NCBI GenBank assembly: GCA_022478985.1
Contig: JAKSZP010012250.1
Location: 1-64,000 of the forward strand
DNA length: 64,000 nucleotides
Source of the DNA: Massospora cicadina
Lineage: Eukaryota; Entomophthoromycota; Entomophthoromycetes; Entomophthorales; Entomophthoraceae
Direction: 5' to 3'
The notes under the pieces are model-generated. The model had not been told where the DNA came from. It ran no database searches and saw only the letters and a program-made list of their open reading frames with translations. Both the position numbers and the translations under genes were made by a program. Within the stretch, counting starts at the first letter, position 1. Each line of letters starts with the position of its first letter. Shown in pieces: positions 1 to 10,349 of this stretch.

Positions 1-302
1 GGTCTCATTTGGTGGATCACTTTCAAGCGTGGATGTTTGGATATCTCCCACCATGTCGCCGGCAGCTGGTCTCCTGGTTCCCAGTCTGGTTCATCAAATC
101 AGACCCCTTCCTCCACACTTGCTCAATAGTGGCTACGCCCCCTACACACGTTCCCTCCCCTTCCCATAAGTGGCGTTCCCGCTGGCAACAAGAGATAGCA
201 TCGCTTCTCTGGGGTGCCTCACCTGGTACTGAGTTTTGTCTCGTCTGAGTCATATTTGGAAGTGTCCGTCCCATGGTCGGCCTTCCCCACAATAAATTTA
301 AA
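1..302 (+). mobile_element. L1: 3' end of a LINE (left part outside window)
   Basis: The stretch matches, nearly base for base, the reverse complement of 46087-46390, which is the 3' end of LINE copy L2. It ends in the same terminal AATAAATTTA. A reading frame at 9-248 is the last part of LINE ORF2, downstream of the zf-RVT region. At about 303 the sequence changes to LTR DNA that has a second copy near 6247, so the LINE inserted into the 5' LTR of T1. The other target-site duplication is off the window, so the insertion boundary is judged only from the L2 and LTR alignments. Confidence 0.85.
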
Positions 303-738
303 CTGCTTGTTGGTCAACTTTTCTCAATAAACTTTCCCATTTTTTACGTTTTAATTATGGTTTCTTGGAAAAACTGGGTGAGGACCTCTTTGAGGAGGTC
401 TCCACTACGTTGGACACTACATACTATCACAAATAACAAAAGTTTTGGGTGCACCTTTGGGACACTCAGGTCCCCTCCAGATCGAGGCACCCAAGCCTCC
501 TAGCACCGATTTACACTTAATTATGGAATCCCCTTTGGGGTCCACACAAGTTTTGTTGTTTCTAGCTTACCTGATGTTGTATACCGCGCTTTACACCCTT
601 GCCTTGAATCCCTTCTTTACTGGCACCATTTGTGGTTCCTTGTTTCCCATTCTTCTAATGGCTAGTTCCCTGGCGGTGTGGGTTTGCATCCTGCACTACC
701 TCTCAGGGAACGAGAGAGTTACAGACACTCTCTTGACA
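303..738 (+). repeat. 5' LTR of T1, right-hand part
   Basis: It aligns with 6243-6681 with scattered substitutions. Similarity stops at TTGACA (738) and at the equivalent TTTTGACA (6681). The upstream part of this LTR is missing because LINE L1 sits at its left edge. No clear primer-binding site follows at 739. Confidence 0.85.
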
Positions 739-804
739 TTAGTTGACCATCCATTTTATTATACATGCATCAGAATTATCCATGTTGGACTTTCTTATGT
801 ATAA
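523..804 (+). other. Hydrophobic ORF inside the T1 5' LTR
   Basis: Starting at the ATG at 523, this frame encodes about 70 strongly hydrophobic residues (rich in L, F, Y, V and A) with two or three possible membrane segments, then runs past the LTR end into the leader. The 3' LTR has the same frame, open from 6466 to 6690. I know of no family for it. T-rich DNA encodes hydrophobic residues by chance, so it may not be a gene. Confidence 0.3.
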
Positions 805-1086
805 ACTGGGTGCGCTGGCTGTTTGTCACTGCCACAATGGTGCTCACCACAGTTTTCATGTTTTGTTTTGTTTTGTTTTGGTGCGTCTCAGCTTTATTCT
901 TGCAGCTACCAACTGGGAAGTGCCCACCCTTCCTGCTTGTACCTGGTGGTCTCAGAATTTTTGTGATCCTGTTGTCACAGTTCCCTGCCTTTCTCCTGAG
1001 ATTCACTTGGAACTCCAACAGGCTTTGCTTCCCTTAGGCTGAAAATTTCTTTAGAAAATAATTATTTATCTAGTTCACGTCCAGTT
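739..1086 (+). other. T1 leader between LTR and gag, no gene seen
   Basis: This is the stretch between the 5' LTR and the gag-like frame. A primer-binding site should lie at its start, but nothing like the GTGGTGCTCACTACAGGGG motif of the other families is present. Short overlapping frames on both strands have no recognisable content. Confidence 0.4.
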
Positions 1087-1335
1087 TTGTGGGGAGTGAA
1101 TTTGTTGTATCAGCTGTCTCCAGATGCGGCTGACTGGGTTTTTGCGGTGTTCCGCGCACATCTTCTCTTGTGGCAATCAATTGAGGGCTTGAAGCGTGTC
1201 TTGGAGCAAAATCGTCCTGATGGAGCATCCATCCAGTCCTTCTACAAGTTCTTTTCACTGCGTCAAGCTGGTCAGATGGTGAAAGTATATTTGAATGAAT
1301 TCTGTAAAAAAAGCCCAGGCCTTACCATTGCCTGA
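1087..1335 (+). pseudogene. T1 gag-like fragment
   Basis: An 82-residue frame with alternating hydrophobic and charged segments lies where gag is expected, between the 5' LTR and the protease. It resembles retrotransposon gag (an ...FYKFFSLRQ..G.MVKVYLNEF... pattern), but I recognise it mainly from position. It ends at a stop, and no CCHC knuckle is visible downstream. Gag proteins form the cytoplasmic particle in which reverse transcription takes place. Confidence 0.45.
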
Positions 1336-1705
1336 CGTTGTTAGTACGTCATTTCTCTGATCTACATTGGACCTATCCATGAAAAACTCCCAATTTGGCA
1401 GTTTCCCCCTTCCAACTTCAATCCTCTCATTGAAGCCCTTTAGGGTGGTTTTCCCACTCCAACCCAGAAGGGGCAAGGTAATTTGGCCGTCATGGTTTCA
1501 CCTGGGTTGGACCCTATAAATATGGTAAACAAAAAGTTGGGCGCATCTCTCAAAATGAAGGAATCTTATCCTTCTAAACCTTCGATTTCTGCTGAATTTG
1601 AGGCTGAACAGGGGTCTAGCCCCAAGTATAAATCAAAGTCTTTCAGACGTTTCTGTTGAGATAGTGTCACCCATGGCCACCCTATAAATACTGAATCTGT
1701 GACTA

Positions 1706-2532
1706 GTGATATTTTTCTTAGATTGTGTAGGGCTCCCCACTGATTCCCTCCCCATTTTGGCTGAAGTTGAGGGTCTAGGTGAGTCTAGACCCAAATTTAA
1801 CCAAAAATGGAATGAGGATAACGAGTTTTCTTTGCACTGCAATTTCGTGGTGCATGCTAATGCATCAATTATGGGCTTGGGGGTGATGGCCCTGTATAAC
1901 GATGCACACCAAGCCCTAGGAGCAGGGATGGGGTCACTGGAGCCTAAAACGCGTTTTCTAACGTGAATGTCATATCACAAAACGAGCTGTTTATTAGCCC
2001 TTATGGCATGGATGAGGACCCTATTCCTGTATATCATATTACCCCTGAGAACCCTCATTTGGCCCCCACCATGATCTGTGGCACTCAGGAAGTGGAAAAA
2101 GAGCTGCGTTCAAAAAATGATAAAGTATATGCACCTGCAGAAGATGGGGTGGGATATGTGACCTCAGTAGTAAGAGTGGCCAACTATCCCTCCCCCTTCT
2201 ATGATTCAAAAATGTACCCTGATGGCTTGCTCAAAAAAGAGGAAGAAATTACAGGTGAAGTGGTGGCGTTTTCTGCTCTGAATAAAGCCCATTCTGGATA
2301 CTTTTTCTTGACCGCTATCCTTACATCCCCTTTGGGGAAGTTCAGCACAGCTATTTTGGTGAATATCAGTGCCTCTGAAAATTTTATGGACCAAGATCTT
2401 GCCAACTACCTGGAGTTAAGTTACTTGCCAGGTGGTATAGTTAGAGGCGGGGCCTCTCAAGGTATCCACACACTGAAAATCATGTGTTCAGTAGACTATC
2501 AGGTGGGCTCCTATCTCCTTTTCAACCACTAA
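1706..2532 (+). pseudogene. T1 gag-protease region
   Basis: Two frames, 1706-1966 and 1963-2532, cover this part. In the second, about residues 129-148 correspond to the retroviral-type aspartic protease core. The expected DTGA/DSGA motif reads NISAS, so the catalytic aspartate is lost and the enzyme would be dead. An element protease cuts the Gag-Pol polyprotein. A segment at 2566-2660 matches the post-protease linker before RT. Assignment rests on position plus the ...LVN.SAS.NFMDQDLA... pattern. Confidence 0.55.
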
Positions 2533-2889
2533 CAAGCTATCAAAGACCAATTATACCCCATTATTTTGGGTGTGGAGTGGTGGCAGAAGTTTGACGTCAG
2601 AACCAACTCGAAAGAAAACACCCTATCATTGTCCTTGATGCATGGTCACAAGTTAAATTTTCCTTTGGCTGAAGCCCACTTTCAGGGCAAATTTCCCCAC
2701 TGGTCCAATATTCACACTCTCCATCTTTCCCCTTTGCTGAAGCCCTATGTGGAGGTTCCACTACCTTCCTGTTTGGAGGGGTTGTATCTTCCTTTGATGC
2801 TGCATCAGCTAACAAACTACCTTATCATTCTGAGTTTAATTGTGAGTTCAAGCTCACTGTGGATCTGGTGCGTATATCTTCCCACATTT

Positions 2890-3560
2890 ACCCATTGACT
2901 GTCCTGGAGGAAGAGGCTTTAGATGTGTGGGTGAAGGAGCAGTTAGCCAAGGGTGCGATTTTTCAGCGTACCTCCCCTTTATGCTCCCCCCCTACTCTTT
3001 GTGGAGAAGTCTGATGGTACCTTACGCCCTTTCATAGACTATGGTAACCTTAACAACGTTACTGTACCAGACCTCCATCCCATCCCTTTAGATTCACAGA
3101 TTGCGCGATATATAGAGAAGGCTAAGGTCTTTTCCAAGATGAGTTGCCTCAATGCGTTCAATCAGATCCGGATAAAAAGGGACAGGAGTGGTTGACTGTA
3201 TTCCATGCCAGAAAAGGGTTTTTCCAGTTTAAGGTCATGCCCTTTGGGCTTAAGAATGTCCCTGCCATCTTTCAACGTCGCATTGATGCTGCGTTGGGAC
3301 TTGTTGGGGGGTATGTGCGGTTGTCTACATGGACAATATCCTGGTGTTTTCCCCTGATCATGAGTCACACGCAGTACACCTTTGGCAAGTGGTAGAAAGG
3401 TTAAGAGCAGCCGCCTTACGCTAAAGATCAGTAAATGTGAATTCTTCAAGTCCCAGGTCACTTTTCTGGGCAACGTCGTGTTTGAACAAGGACATATGAT
3501 AACTCCAGACAATGGAAAGGATATTCGTGAGTGGCACCCCCACTTCAGTTAAGGAATTGA
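2890..3560 (+). pseudogene. T1 reverse transcriptase fragments
   Basis: Overlapping frames at 2953-3195 and 3144-3395 carry recognisable Ty3 RT blocks: LRPFIDYGNLN (normally LRxCVDYRxLN), SKMSCLNAFNQIRI (normally SKLDLxxAYxxIRI, so the first catalytic Asp is Ser), MPFGLKNVPAIFQR, and YMDN in place of YxDD near 3335. With two catalytic aspartates changed and a frameshift between the blocks, this RT is inactive. The palm continues in broken form to about 3560. RT copies the element RNA into DNA inside the Gag particle. Confidence 0.8.
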
Positions 3561-3660
3561 GGAGCTTTTTGGGGACATGTACGTTCCTCAAGAAGTTCAC
3601 GCCCAATCTTTCCAAGGTGGCAGCACACTTATATAAGGCTAGCTGTGCAAAGGTGCTTCA

Positions 3661-4110
3661 GTGGTCCCCCGTTTTGGAGGATGCTTTCTAAGAAGTGAAG
3701 TGCACCCTGTTGTCCACATCCATCACCATGTCGACCCTGAAAAAGAGTTCATTGTGTCTACTGATGATTCCAACTTCACCATAGCGGCTGCCTTGTCACA
3801 AGTAGGCGAAGATGGGACAGAGCATCCGGTGGGGTATTTTCTAGGAAAATGTCTTTGCCTGAGTTACATTACGCCGTTTACAACAAGGAGTTACTAGCAG
3901 TGGTGGAGGCGCTGACTTATTGGCGTCACCACTTGCATGGCTCCTCCAAATCTTTCTGTGTATGTACAGATCACCGTGCCTTGCTGTAATACCGCGCTCC
4001 TCATGTCCTACCCCATGGCAGACCCGTTGGCATAAGACCCTTGCCCAAACTGATTTTCATAAAAGTTCACTAAGGGCAAGGAGAATGGATTGGCAGATGC
4101 TTTGAGCTGC
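3661..4110 (+). pseudogene. T1 RNase H fragment
   Basis: The frame 3661-3897 contains the Ty3 RNase H start (EKEFIVSTDDSNFTIAAAL, matching the usual F.V.TDAS..A.GAVL) followed by EHPVGYFLGKCL. The rest (a frameshifted YNKELLAVVEALTYWRHHL-like block, then the TDH block near 3965) continues to about 4110. RNase H removes the RNA strand during reverse transcription. Frame changes near 3890 and 3990 break it. Confidence 0.75.
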
Positions 4111-4257
4111 AACCCTGCTTCGGCTCCCAATCCAAAGGAGGTAGAAGTTCATAATACCCATTTAATAATTCCACCAGGTAAGATTTTATCTTAACTTTCC
4201 GCTTCCACGGCCAACACGCTAGCGCTTGCACCTCTGGAAAATGCAGAGGAATACATT

Positions 4258-5420
4258 ATGTTTAGAAAAGTAGTTTTTTCTCAGCCATTATCAGACAAAT
4301 ATACTATGGTTCTCGCCAAGAGCGCTCTGAATCAGGAAGATTTATCCAGGGATTATTATGTAAAGGATGAGATAGTGTGGTTTCAGAGGCGCCTATGGGT
4401 TCCTGATGGACCACTGCGCATGGAAATCATCCGGGACCATCATAATGGAATCACCGTTGGTCATCCTGGGAAAGCAAGCACTTGGAGTTAGTATAACGCA
4501 CCTAAAATTGGAAGGGCTTGCCTGCTCAGGTGGGACGGTATTGTAAAGAGTGCCTGATCTGCAATCAAATGAAACCCAATCGTCAACCTTTAGTGAGTAT
4601 GTTGGTACCAGTACAAAAGGCGGAAGGGCCCCAGACCTCCCTATTGGTGGATTCCATTGTGGAATTACCTGTTTCTGATGGTTATGATGCCATCATGGTG
4701 GTGGTGGACCGTTTTACAAAGTTCGCCCACTTTATTCCTTGCAGAATGACAATATTTGCTGCTGAGATGGCCAGGCTCTTTGTCACACATGTGTTTGCGC
4801 TTCATGGGGTTCCCCAAGAGATTATTAGTGAACTGGGAACCCCAGTTTACCTCCATTTTAGGAAAGAGTTGCGTAAGACTTTTTGGATTTGCCCCTGACA
4901 TTCAACTGCCTATCACCCCCAATCAGATGGACAGACCAAACGAGTGAATCTGTGCTTGGAACAGTTTCTGCGGTGTTACACCGCCATGGATCATTCAGAT
5001 GGGGTTTCTCACCTTCCCATGGCCCAATTTAGCTACAACAACACTTTGAATTCTTTGATTGGTTGTTCCCCCTTTTTTATGCCAACCATGGTTTTAACCC
5101 CACCTTTAACATGGAGATCAGCTGTGGTTCTAAGGTTGAAGTGGCGGTGGACTTTGCTAAGACTATCACAGAAAGTACACCAGGGGGAATTCACAAGTTT
5201 GGAGGCGGCAATGCAAGTTTATAAAGAGAACGCTGATGGAAAGTGCCGAGTGGGTCCAGTGTATAAGGAAGGGGATCTCATGATGCTTGATGATCACAAC
5301 ATCCCTATCAAGTAGCCAAGCAAGAAGCTGCGAACAAAGAGGATTTGCCCTTACCGCATTGTTAGAAAGGTGGGCCATGCCTCATACCAGCTAGATCTTC
5401 CCTCTTCATTTTGGATCTTC
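4258..5420 (+). pseudogene. T1 integrase
   Basis: The N-terminal zinc-binding part spans about 4330-4590 (GHPGK then CKECLICNQMK, an HHCC arrangement with a frame change between). The core is in 4518-4898: VDSIVELPVSDGYDAIMVVVDRF, where DxI is VDSI rather than the usual MDFI, then EIISELGTP, where the second catalytic Asp of ISDxG has become Glu. The Glu block (QMDRPNE for QxDGQTERVN) is at 4920-4950. The C-terminal barrel lies at 5220-5420. The element would insert through this enzyme, but stops and the altered triad make it inactive. Confidence 0.8.
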
Positions 5421-5469
5421 TATGTCATTCATGAGAGCAAATTGACATTGTTTGAAGGCTCCCACAGGA

Positions 5470-5690
5470 GACCTGGAGGCTTATCTCGTGGATGGGGCGC
5501 CAGAGTGGGAAGTGGAGAAAATAATAGCCTCCCGCCGTGTTAAAAGAAGGCTTAAGTACCTGGTATCCTGGAAGGGATTTTGACGATGCAGAGAACAGTT
5601 AGGTGCCAGCACGTGACTGTGTGCATGCTCAAGACTTGATTGGAGCATTCCATAATCTTTTTCCTGAGGCTGCAGGATCAAAGTCCAAGC
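5470..5690 (+). pseudogene. T1 integrase chromodomain
   Basis: Read across two frames, the region gives the core of a chromodomain: WEVEKIIASRR, then LKYLVSWKGF, then a VPARDCVHAQDLIGAF helix. In chromoviruses this C-terminal module binds modified histone H3 and steers insertion into heterochromatin. Stops and a one-base frame change interrupt it. T11 carries a homologous chromodomain at about 63780-63960. Confidence 0.8.
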
Positions 5691-5750
5691 CAGCTGTCGC
5701 TGCTATGAAGTTGTCTCCCACACATAAAAACTTTTTCTTAGCGAACGCCC

Positions 5751-5789
5751 CTGGAGGAGGGGTGGAACCCAAGAAAGAGGAGAGGGTAA
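5751..5789 (+). promoter_or_regulatory. T1 polypurine tract
   Basis: A purine-rich run (GGAGGAGGGG ... AAGAAAGAGGAGAGGGTAA) lies directly left of the TGTCATGG that starts the 3' LTR. It is the expected site of plus-strand DNA priming. Confidence 0.65.
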
Positions 5790-6681
5790 TGTCATGGTTA
5801 AATGACTTGATAGTAGGCACCAAACCCAAGGATATGGCTGGGCGGCAGGAGGCCCAGAAGGTGAAACTTCAGGCCCTCCCTGACCTCAAGCACACCTTAG
5901 AACAATCTGGGTACAAGCCAAATATGCCCATGTTGGTACTAGTGAGGTGTATAACGCCCAGCTCCTTGTAATGGCCCAGTCATTAAAACAGATGAGCTAT
6001 TTAATTAACAAAGATGGTTTAATTTGGTTGATTGTGGAATGGGGGTTTACAACCCATTCCATTTATAAAATTATGCGTTCAGGTTGAGTACAACTTAAAT
6101 CAATTACTTGAGTGAAGACAGTTTCAGTATATTTTACCAATTTGGTTGGAAGCATTTGCCTATTGGAGCATCAAGGCTTGTGCCCACTTCTGCAGACCCA
6201 AAACTACCCCAATGATGTTTATTTATGGTTTTTGTGACCAACATTCCTTGTTGGTCAACTTTTATCAATAAAATTTCCCATTTTTTACGTTTTAATTATT
6301 GTTTCTTGGGAGAACCTGGGTGAGGACCTCTTTGAGGAGGACTCCAACTACGTTGGACACTACATACTATCACAAATAACAAAAGTTTTGGGTGCACCTT
6401 TGGGACACTCAGGTCTTCTCCAGATCGAGGCACCCAAGCCTCCTAGCACCTATTTACACTTAGTTATGGAATCCCCTTTGGGGTCCACACAAGTTTTGTT
6501 GTTTCAAGCTTACCTGATGTTGTATACCGCGCTTTACATCCTTGCCTTGAGTCCCTTCTGTACTGGCACCATTTTTAGTGCCTTGTTTCCCATTCTTCTA
6601 ATGGCTAGTTCCCTGGCGGTGCGGGTTTGCATCCTGCACCACCTCTCAGGGAATGAGAGAGTTATAGACACTATTTTGACA
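5790..6681 (+). repeat. 3' LTR of T1
   Basis: This 892-bp LTR starts TGTC and ends GACA, a short terminal inverted repeat. Its right half matches 303-738. Its whole length can be aligned, with many substitutions, to the solo LTR at 8813-9674 on the opposite strand, which also begins TGTCATGG. A hydrophobic ORF lies at 6466-6690. Confidence 0.8.
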
Positions 6682-6690
6682 GTGGAGTAG
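6466..6690 (+). other. Hydrophobic ORF inside the T1 3' LTR
   Basis: A 74-codon ATG-started frame with stretches such as LLFQAYLMLYTALYILAL and LFPILLMASSLAV. It is the counterpart of the frame at 523 in the 5' LTR. It stays open despite differences between the copies. No family is recognised. Confidence 0.3.
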
Positions 6691-7420
6691 ATATGGGACC
6701 CTTTACTTCCACGGGTTCAGCTACAACTATCCCATTGATCCTGATGATTCACTTCCCACAGAGAGACTCCAATACAATGATGAACTACTATATCAGCAAC
6801 CAGCCAATAATATGCATGTGTTGACTTATGCTTAAGCCAAAGAGGCCGCCATGGAGAAGGGTTGTCAGGAAACTTTAATGTCTTATGCAAGTCAAATCTT
6901 AGACTAAGCCTTTACTGATGGGCCTCACCCTCTTCAAACACGCCTTCTCTGAAAGAAGTAAACGTCATGAACCTGAATTTCTGCGATTATCATAGTGTAC
7001 CCTAAACCTGGCATAGGTATTATGTGCTTCCTCAAAAAATAGAGATTCCCTGAACGTTCACATATTAATTAAACAAAATTATGAATATTATGAAATTACA
7101 TATTGTTAATTTGTATTTCAAAAAGTTTATATGGTTCTAGACACTGGAATCCCAGTTAATATAGTATTCAAAAGGTTGGTAGCTAAGTTACCACTGAAAC
7201 CTGACGTGGAGCATCAGATGGTATATGGGACCACTGGGGCAGCATGCACTGAATCAGAAGGGGAATACAGTGTGCTGCCTTTGCATCTTAGTCAATTACT
7301 GTCTTTGTACCAGAAATTGTGTTGCCTAACAATAACTATGACATGCTGATAGGAGCAGCCTTCATTTGTGACTTTGGTGCGGTAGTTAAATTAATAGAAA
7401 TGACCTTCAGAGTTTTGGAC
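6690..7420 (+). pseudogene. T2 gag end and protease
   Basis: 6690-7000 is a broken gag-protease linker with no long frame, but it aligns with T8 at 43790-43960. The frame 7131-7349 starts VLDTGIPVNIVFKRL, a Ty3 aspartic protease active site with the DTG triplet intact (usual form LDTGAPVNIVS), followed by the EHQMVY and SEGEYSVLPL blocks shared with T8. The frame is closed by a stop at 7349. Protease would cut the element polyprotein. Confidence 0.7.
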
Positions 7421-8039
7421 CAGCGGATCCTAGGTTATTTCACTTCCAACATTATGCCAAAGTATTACAATCACTTGGAACAAGTTAATCTCACGTAAAG
7501 TGATGAGGTAATCCCTGTCCACTATAAGAGATTGAAAAACAAAAACAAAATTTTCCCCCACCAGATATATGAGAACAAGGGGCTGTCGCTTCATTAAGCT
7601 GCTACCATATTTATTTTCACTGATCACCAAGCTATAGTGAGCACATAGCTTGAGATTGAGATACCAACCAATTTTAGGTTAGATTCTTAGACCTTATCAG
7701 CAATCACTCCTCGAGCCTCATGTGGCCCTGGGCTTAATACTACATGGACATGGGGCAATTAAAGTGTTACTAGCAAATCTACAAAAAGGCTTGCCGAAGA
7801 TCTGAAGACATCAGGTGGTGGCATATCTGCATTTGACCCTATGGATGACAGATGCTTCCATGGTTCAGTTTACTGGATGATTGACCTTCCCACAGGACCT
7901 AAGTCTGCCGTAATGGTGGTGGTTCTAAAAGAAAATTAATGTAGTATTATAAGAGCAGAAGGATCGTGCAATAGTTTTATTTGAAAATATTTGGAATTCT
8001 TGCAGCTGATGATCAAATCTGGGTACGCTCATGACGTCA

Positions 8040-8812
8040 TTCATTAGGTGGACACTGGGAATAGCCCTCCTATTTATTCTCGGCCAATCCGCCAATCTTG
8101 GGCTGAGAAATATCGAGTTTATGATGAAATAATGAAGCTGCTGGAGCAGGGAATGCTAGAGCCATCTAAGGGTCCCTGGTCTCCACCTGTACTTATTGTT
8201 AAAAAGAAGGACGGCACTAACTGTAGTTATTGATTACTACAAGCTGAACCATATCATCAAGAAAGACTTGTATCCGCTACTAAGAATTGATGATGATTAA
8301 GATCGCCTGGGTTGAGCTCGCTTTTATCAGCCATGGACCTAATATCAGGGTACTGGCAGATCAAATTGCCTGCAGCTGAATGAGAAAAGTGTGCTATGAT
8401 CACCTCCAAAGGGTTATTTCAGCCCACCCATATGCCGCAAGGGCTGTGTAATGCCCTGGCTACGTTCCAGAGGGCCATGGACATTATTCTAGGTGATCTC
8501 AAGCTGTCATGTGCCCTGGTGTACCTTGACAGCATTAGAGTCTTCTCATGAACGTTTTCAGAGCATCTTGATTATTTGGAAGAGGTATTCCATTGGCTCT
8601 CCAAAGCTAGCATCAAAATCAAAACCCACAAATGCTATTCTTCAAAGATCAAATAGAATATTTTGGGTTTTTGGTACACACTAGGGGACTTAAATTACAA
8701 CCAGTCAAAGTGGAAGCCATTTAAAAATGACTCAGCCTAGCTAAACGAGATATACAGATGTTATTAGGCATGGTCAGGTACTACAACATTTATACCCGAC
8801 TTCTGCTGTATA
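8040..8812 (+). pseudogene. T2 reverse transcriptase
   Basis: The frame 8048-8233 holds the conserved entry to Ty3 RT (DTGNSPPIYSRPIR, LEQGMLEPSKGPWSPPVLIVKKKDG). Downstream, across stops, come SAMDLISGYWQIKLP, MPQGLCNALATFQRAMDIIL and YLDSIRVFS, in which the second Asp of YxDD is Ser. The coding pattern stops at 8812, where the solo LTR begins, and resumes at 9680 with the RT-RNase H linker. Confidence 0.8.
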
Positions 8813-9674
8813 ACCAAGGAGAGTGTCTATAACTATCCTGCTCCAGCGTGGTAGTGCACGGCGCACAGGGACAATTCCAGGGAACTAGTCGTTAGTACAA
8901 AAGTTACTAGAGCCCAGAAAAAGGTGCTTAAGCAATAATAATTTAGGAAAAGTAGTGCTATCATTAAGGTGGGTAACCAGATGTAAGTGACGCTGTGCAA
9001 TAAGTGGTTTAATACAGGCGTCCTAGGTTGGAGGGAACCTGGGTGGGCAAATGGTGCACAAGCGGATAGTTTAATATAGATAAAATCAAAAGGTTAATGG
9101 AGCACGAGACCTCCCCAAATAGGTTCATGCACAGGAATGTCCAATATAACATGAAATAGGAAAATGGTGTAACTAGCAAAGGGTTTATTTGATAGGGATA
9201 AGTTGACCAACAGTGGAGATTGGTCTTAACATGGGTAATTTAAGGGAATTTGGGCAAACAATCAATTGAGGAAAGCGGGTCTAAGCTGAGGCGCACCAAT
9301 AGGCACATGCTTCCATTAGGCAAAATGCTATATTGGGTAATTGACCGAACTCAGGTGATTTATTTTAAAAATGGCTGACCCAAGCTTGAAAGTGTGAAAA
9401 CCAAATGGGTTTCAAAACCCCGTTCACCCAAAAAGTGAAGCAAACCATTTCCATTGCAATAAAGCTTGTTTGTTTTAACGCCCCTACTCTCATACAGGGC
9501 CAAACTTTGCTTGCTTCCATAAGACCAACTTGGGCATATTTTGCCTTTACCTAACTTTGGTCTATGGTATGTTTGAGGTCAAGGAGGCCTGCTAACTTCA
9601 CCTTCTTGGTCTCCCTGCAAGCATCTTTGTCTCTCACGTTGGTCCTAAGGATGATGTCATTTTCCAGCCATGAC
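8813..9674 (-). repeat. Solo LTR of the T1 family inside T2, TSD GTATA
   Basis: Read on the minus strand, the 862-bp stretch starts TGTCATGG and aligns along its length with the T1 3' LTR (shared TTGGTCAACTT and AGTTCCCTGG..., same order). Its last bases read TGGT instead of GACA. It is flanked by GTATA at 8808-8812 and again at 9675-9679. Taking out the LTR and one GTATA copy joins the T2 RT end to its RNase H linker in one frame, which confirms the boundaries. Solo LTRs arise by recombination between the two LTRs of a full element. Confidence 0.88.
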
Positions 9675-9679
9675 AGTAT

Positions 9680-10250
9680 AGGAGCTCCACTCTTAGAGCT
9701 ACTGAGAAAAGACACTACTTTTATTGGACATAATGGGGTCAGAGTGCCTTCAATACCCTCCAAAAGGCGTTGATTAGTGCCCCAATGTTGTGATACCCAA
9801 ACTAGGAAGGAGTTTATCATCCAGATGGACTCTTCCCTTTCAGCCTTTGATGCAGTATTATCCCATCAGGATGATGAGGGGGTGGAGCACCCTGTCATTT
9901 ACTGCATTCAAAGTTTAAAACCATGAGAAAATATCAGTTACAGAGTGGGAGTGTCTATATGTAATCTACGCATATAAGCAGCTTCAAGTATATTTTTATG
10001 GATTAAAATTCAAGGTTGTGACTGACTATGCTTTATTGCATTGGCTAAAAAAGATCTTAGAGACGGAGGGACGCCTTGCACAAGGGCCCTCAAAATTTAG
10101 ACCTACGATTTTGATATACTTCACCGTCCTGATGCAAAGCATCAGAACGCCACCAGCTTAGCTCAGCTACCAATGATTGCCATAACAGCAGATTTGGGCA
10201 ATTTGCTATATGAAAAGATGGTCAGTGGCAAATATGCTGAGTAATCACCT
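9680..10250 (+). pseudogene. T2 RNase H
   Basis: The linker PLLELLRKDTTFYWT at 9688-9735 is followed by LQKALISAPML and then EFIIQMDSSLSAFDAVLS, where the first catalytic Asp is kept (normally TDAS). Then come EHPVIYC and a broken block around the second acidic residue. A stop lies in the region near 9815 and several follow. Confidence 0.75.
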
Positions 10251-10349
10251 CAAGTTATTCTGGAACTAGACTTGGATGATAGATGATATAATCTAAAAGG
10301 ATGGTGAGTTATACAAGTGGATCAGTGAGGATACGCTGATTTTCCTGAA

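Larger units (their letters stand above)
303..6681 (+). mobile_element. T1: Ty3-type chromovirus, degraded
   Basis: Two matching LTR copies (303-738, left part displaced by the LINE; 5790-6681) flank a region whose plus-strand frames give, in order, gag-like, protease, reverse transcriptase, RNase H, integrase and chromodomain segments. That order and the terminal chromodomain identify a Ty3/gypsy chromovirus. The pol frame is broken at least ten times, so the copy cannot encode a full polyprotein. It sits inside T2: the DNA right of 6681 continues a T2-type gag/protease relic. The left TSD lies outside the window, so the TSD cannot be tested. Confidence 0.85.
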
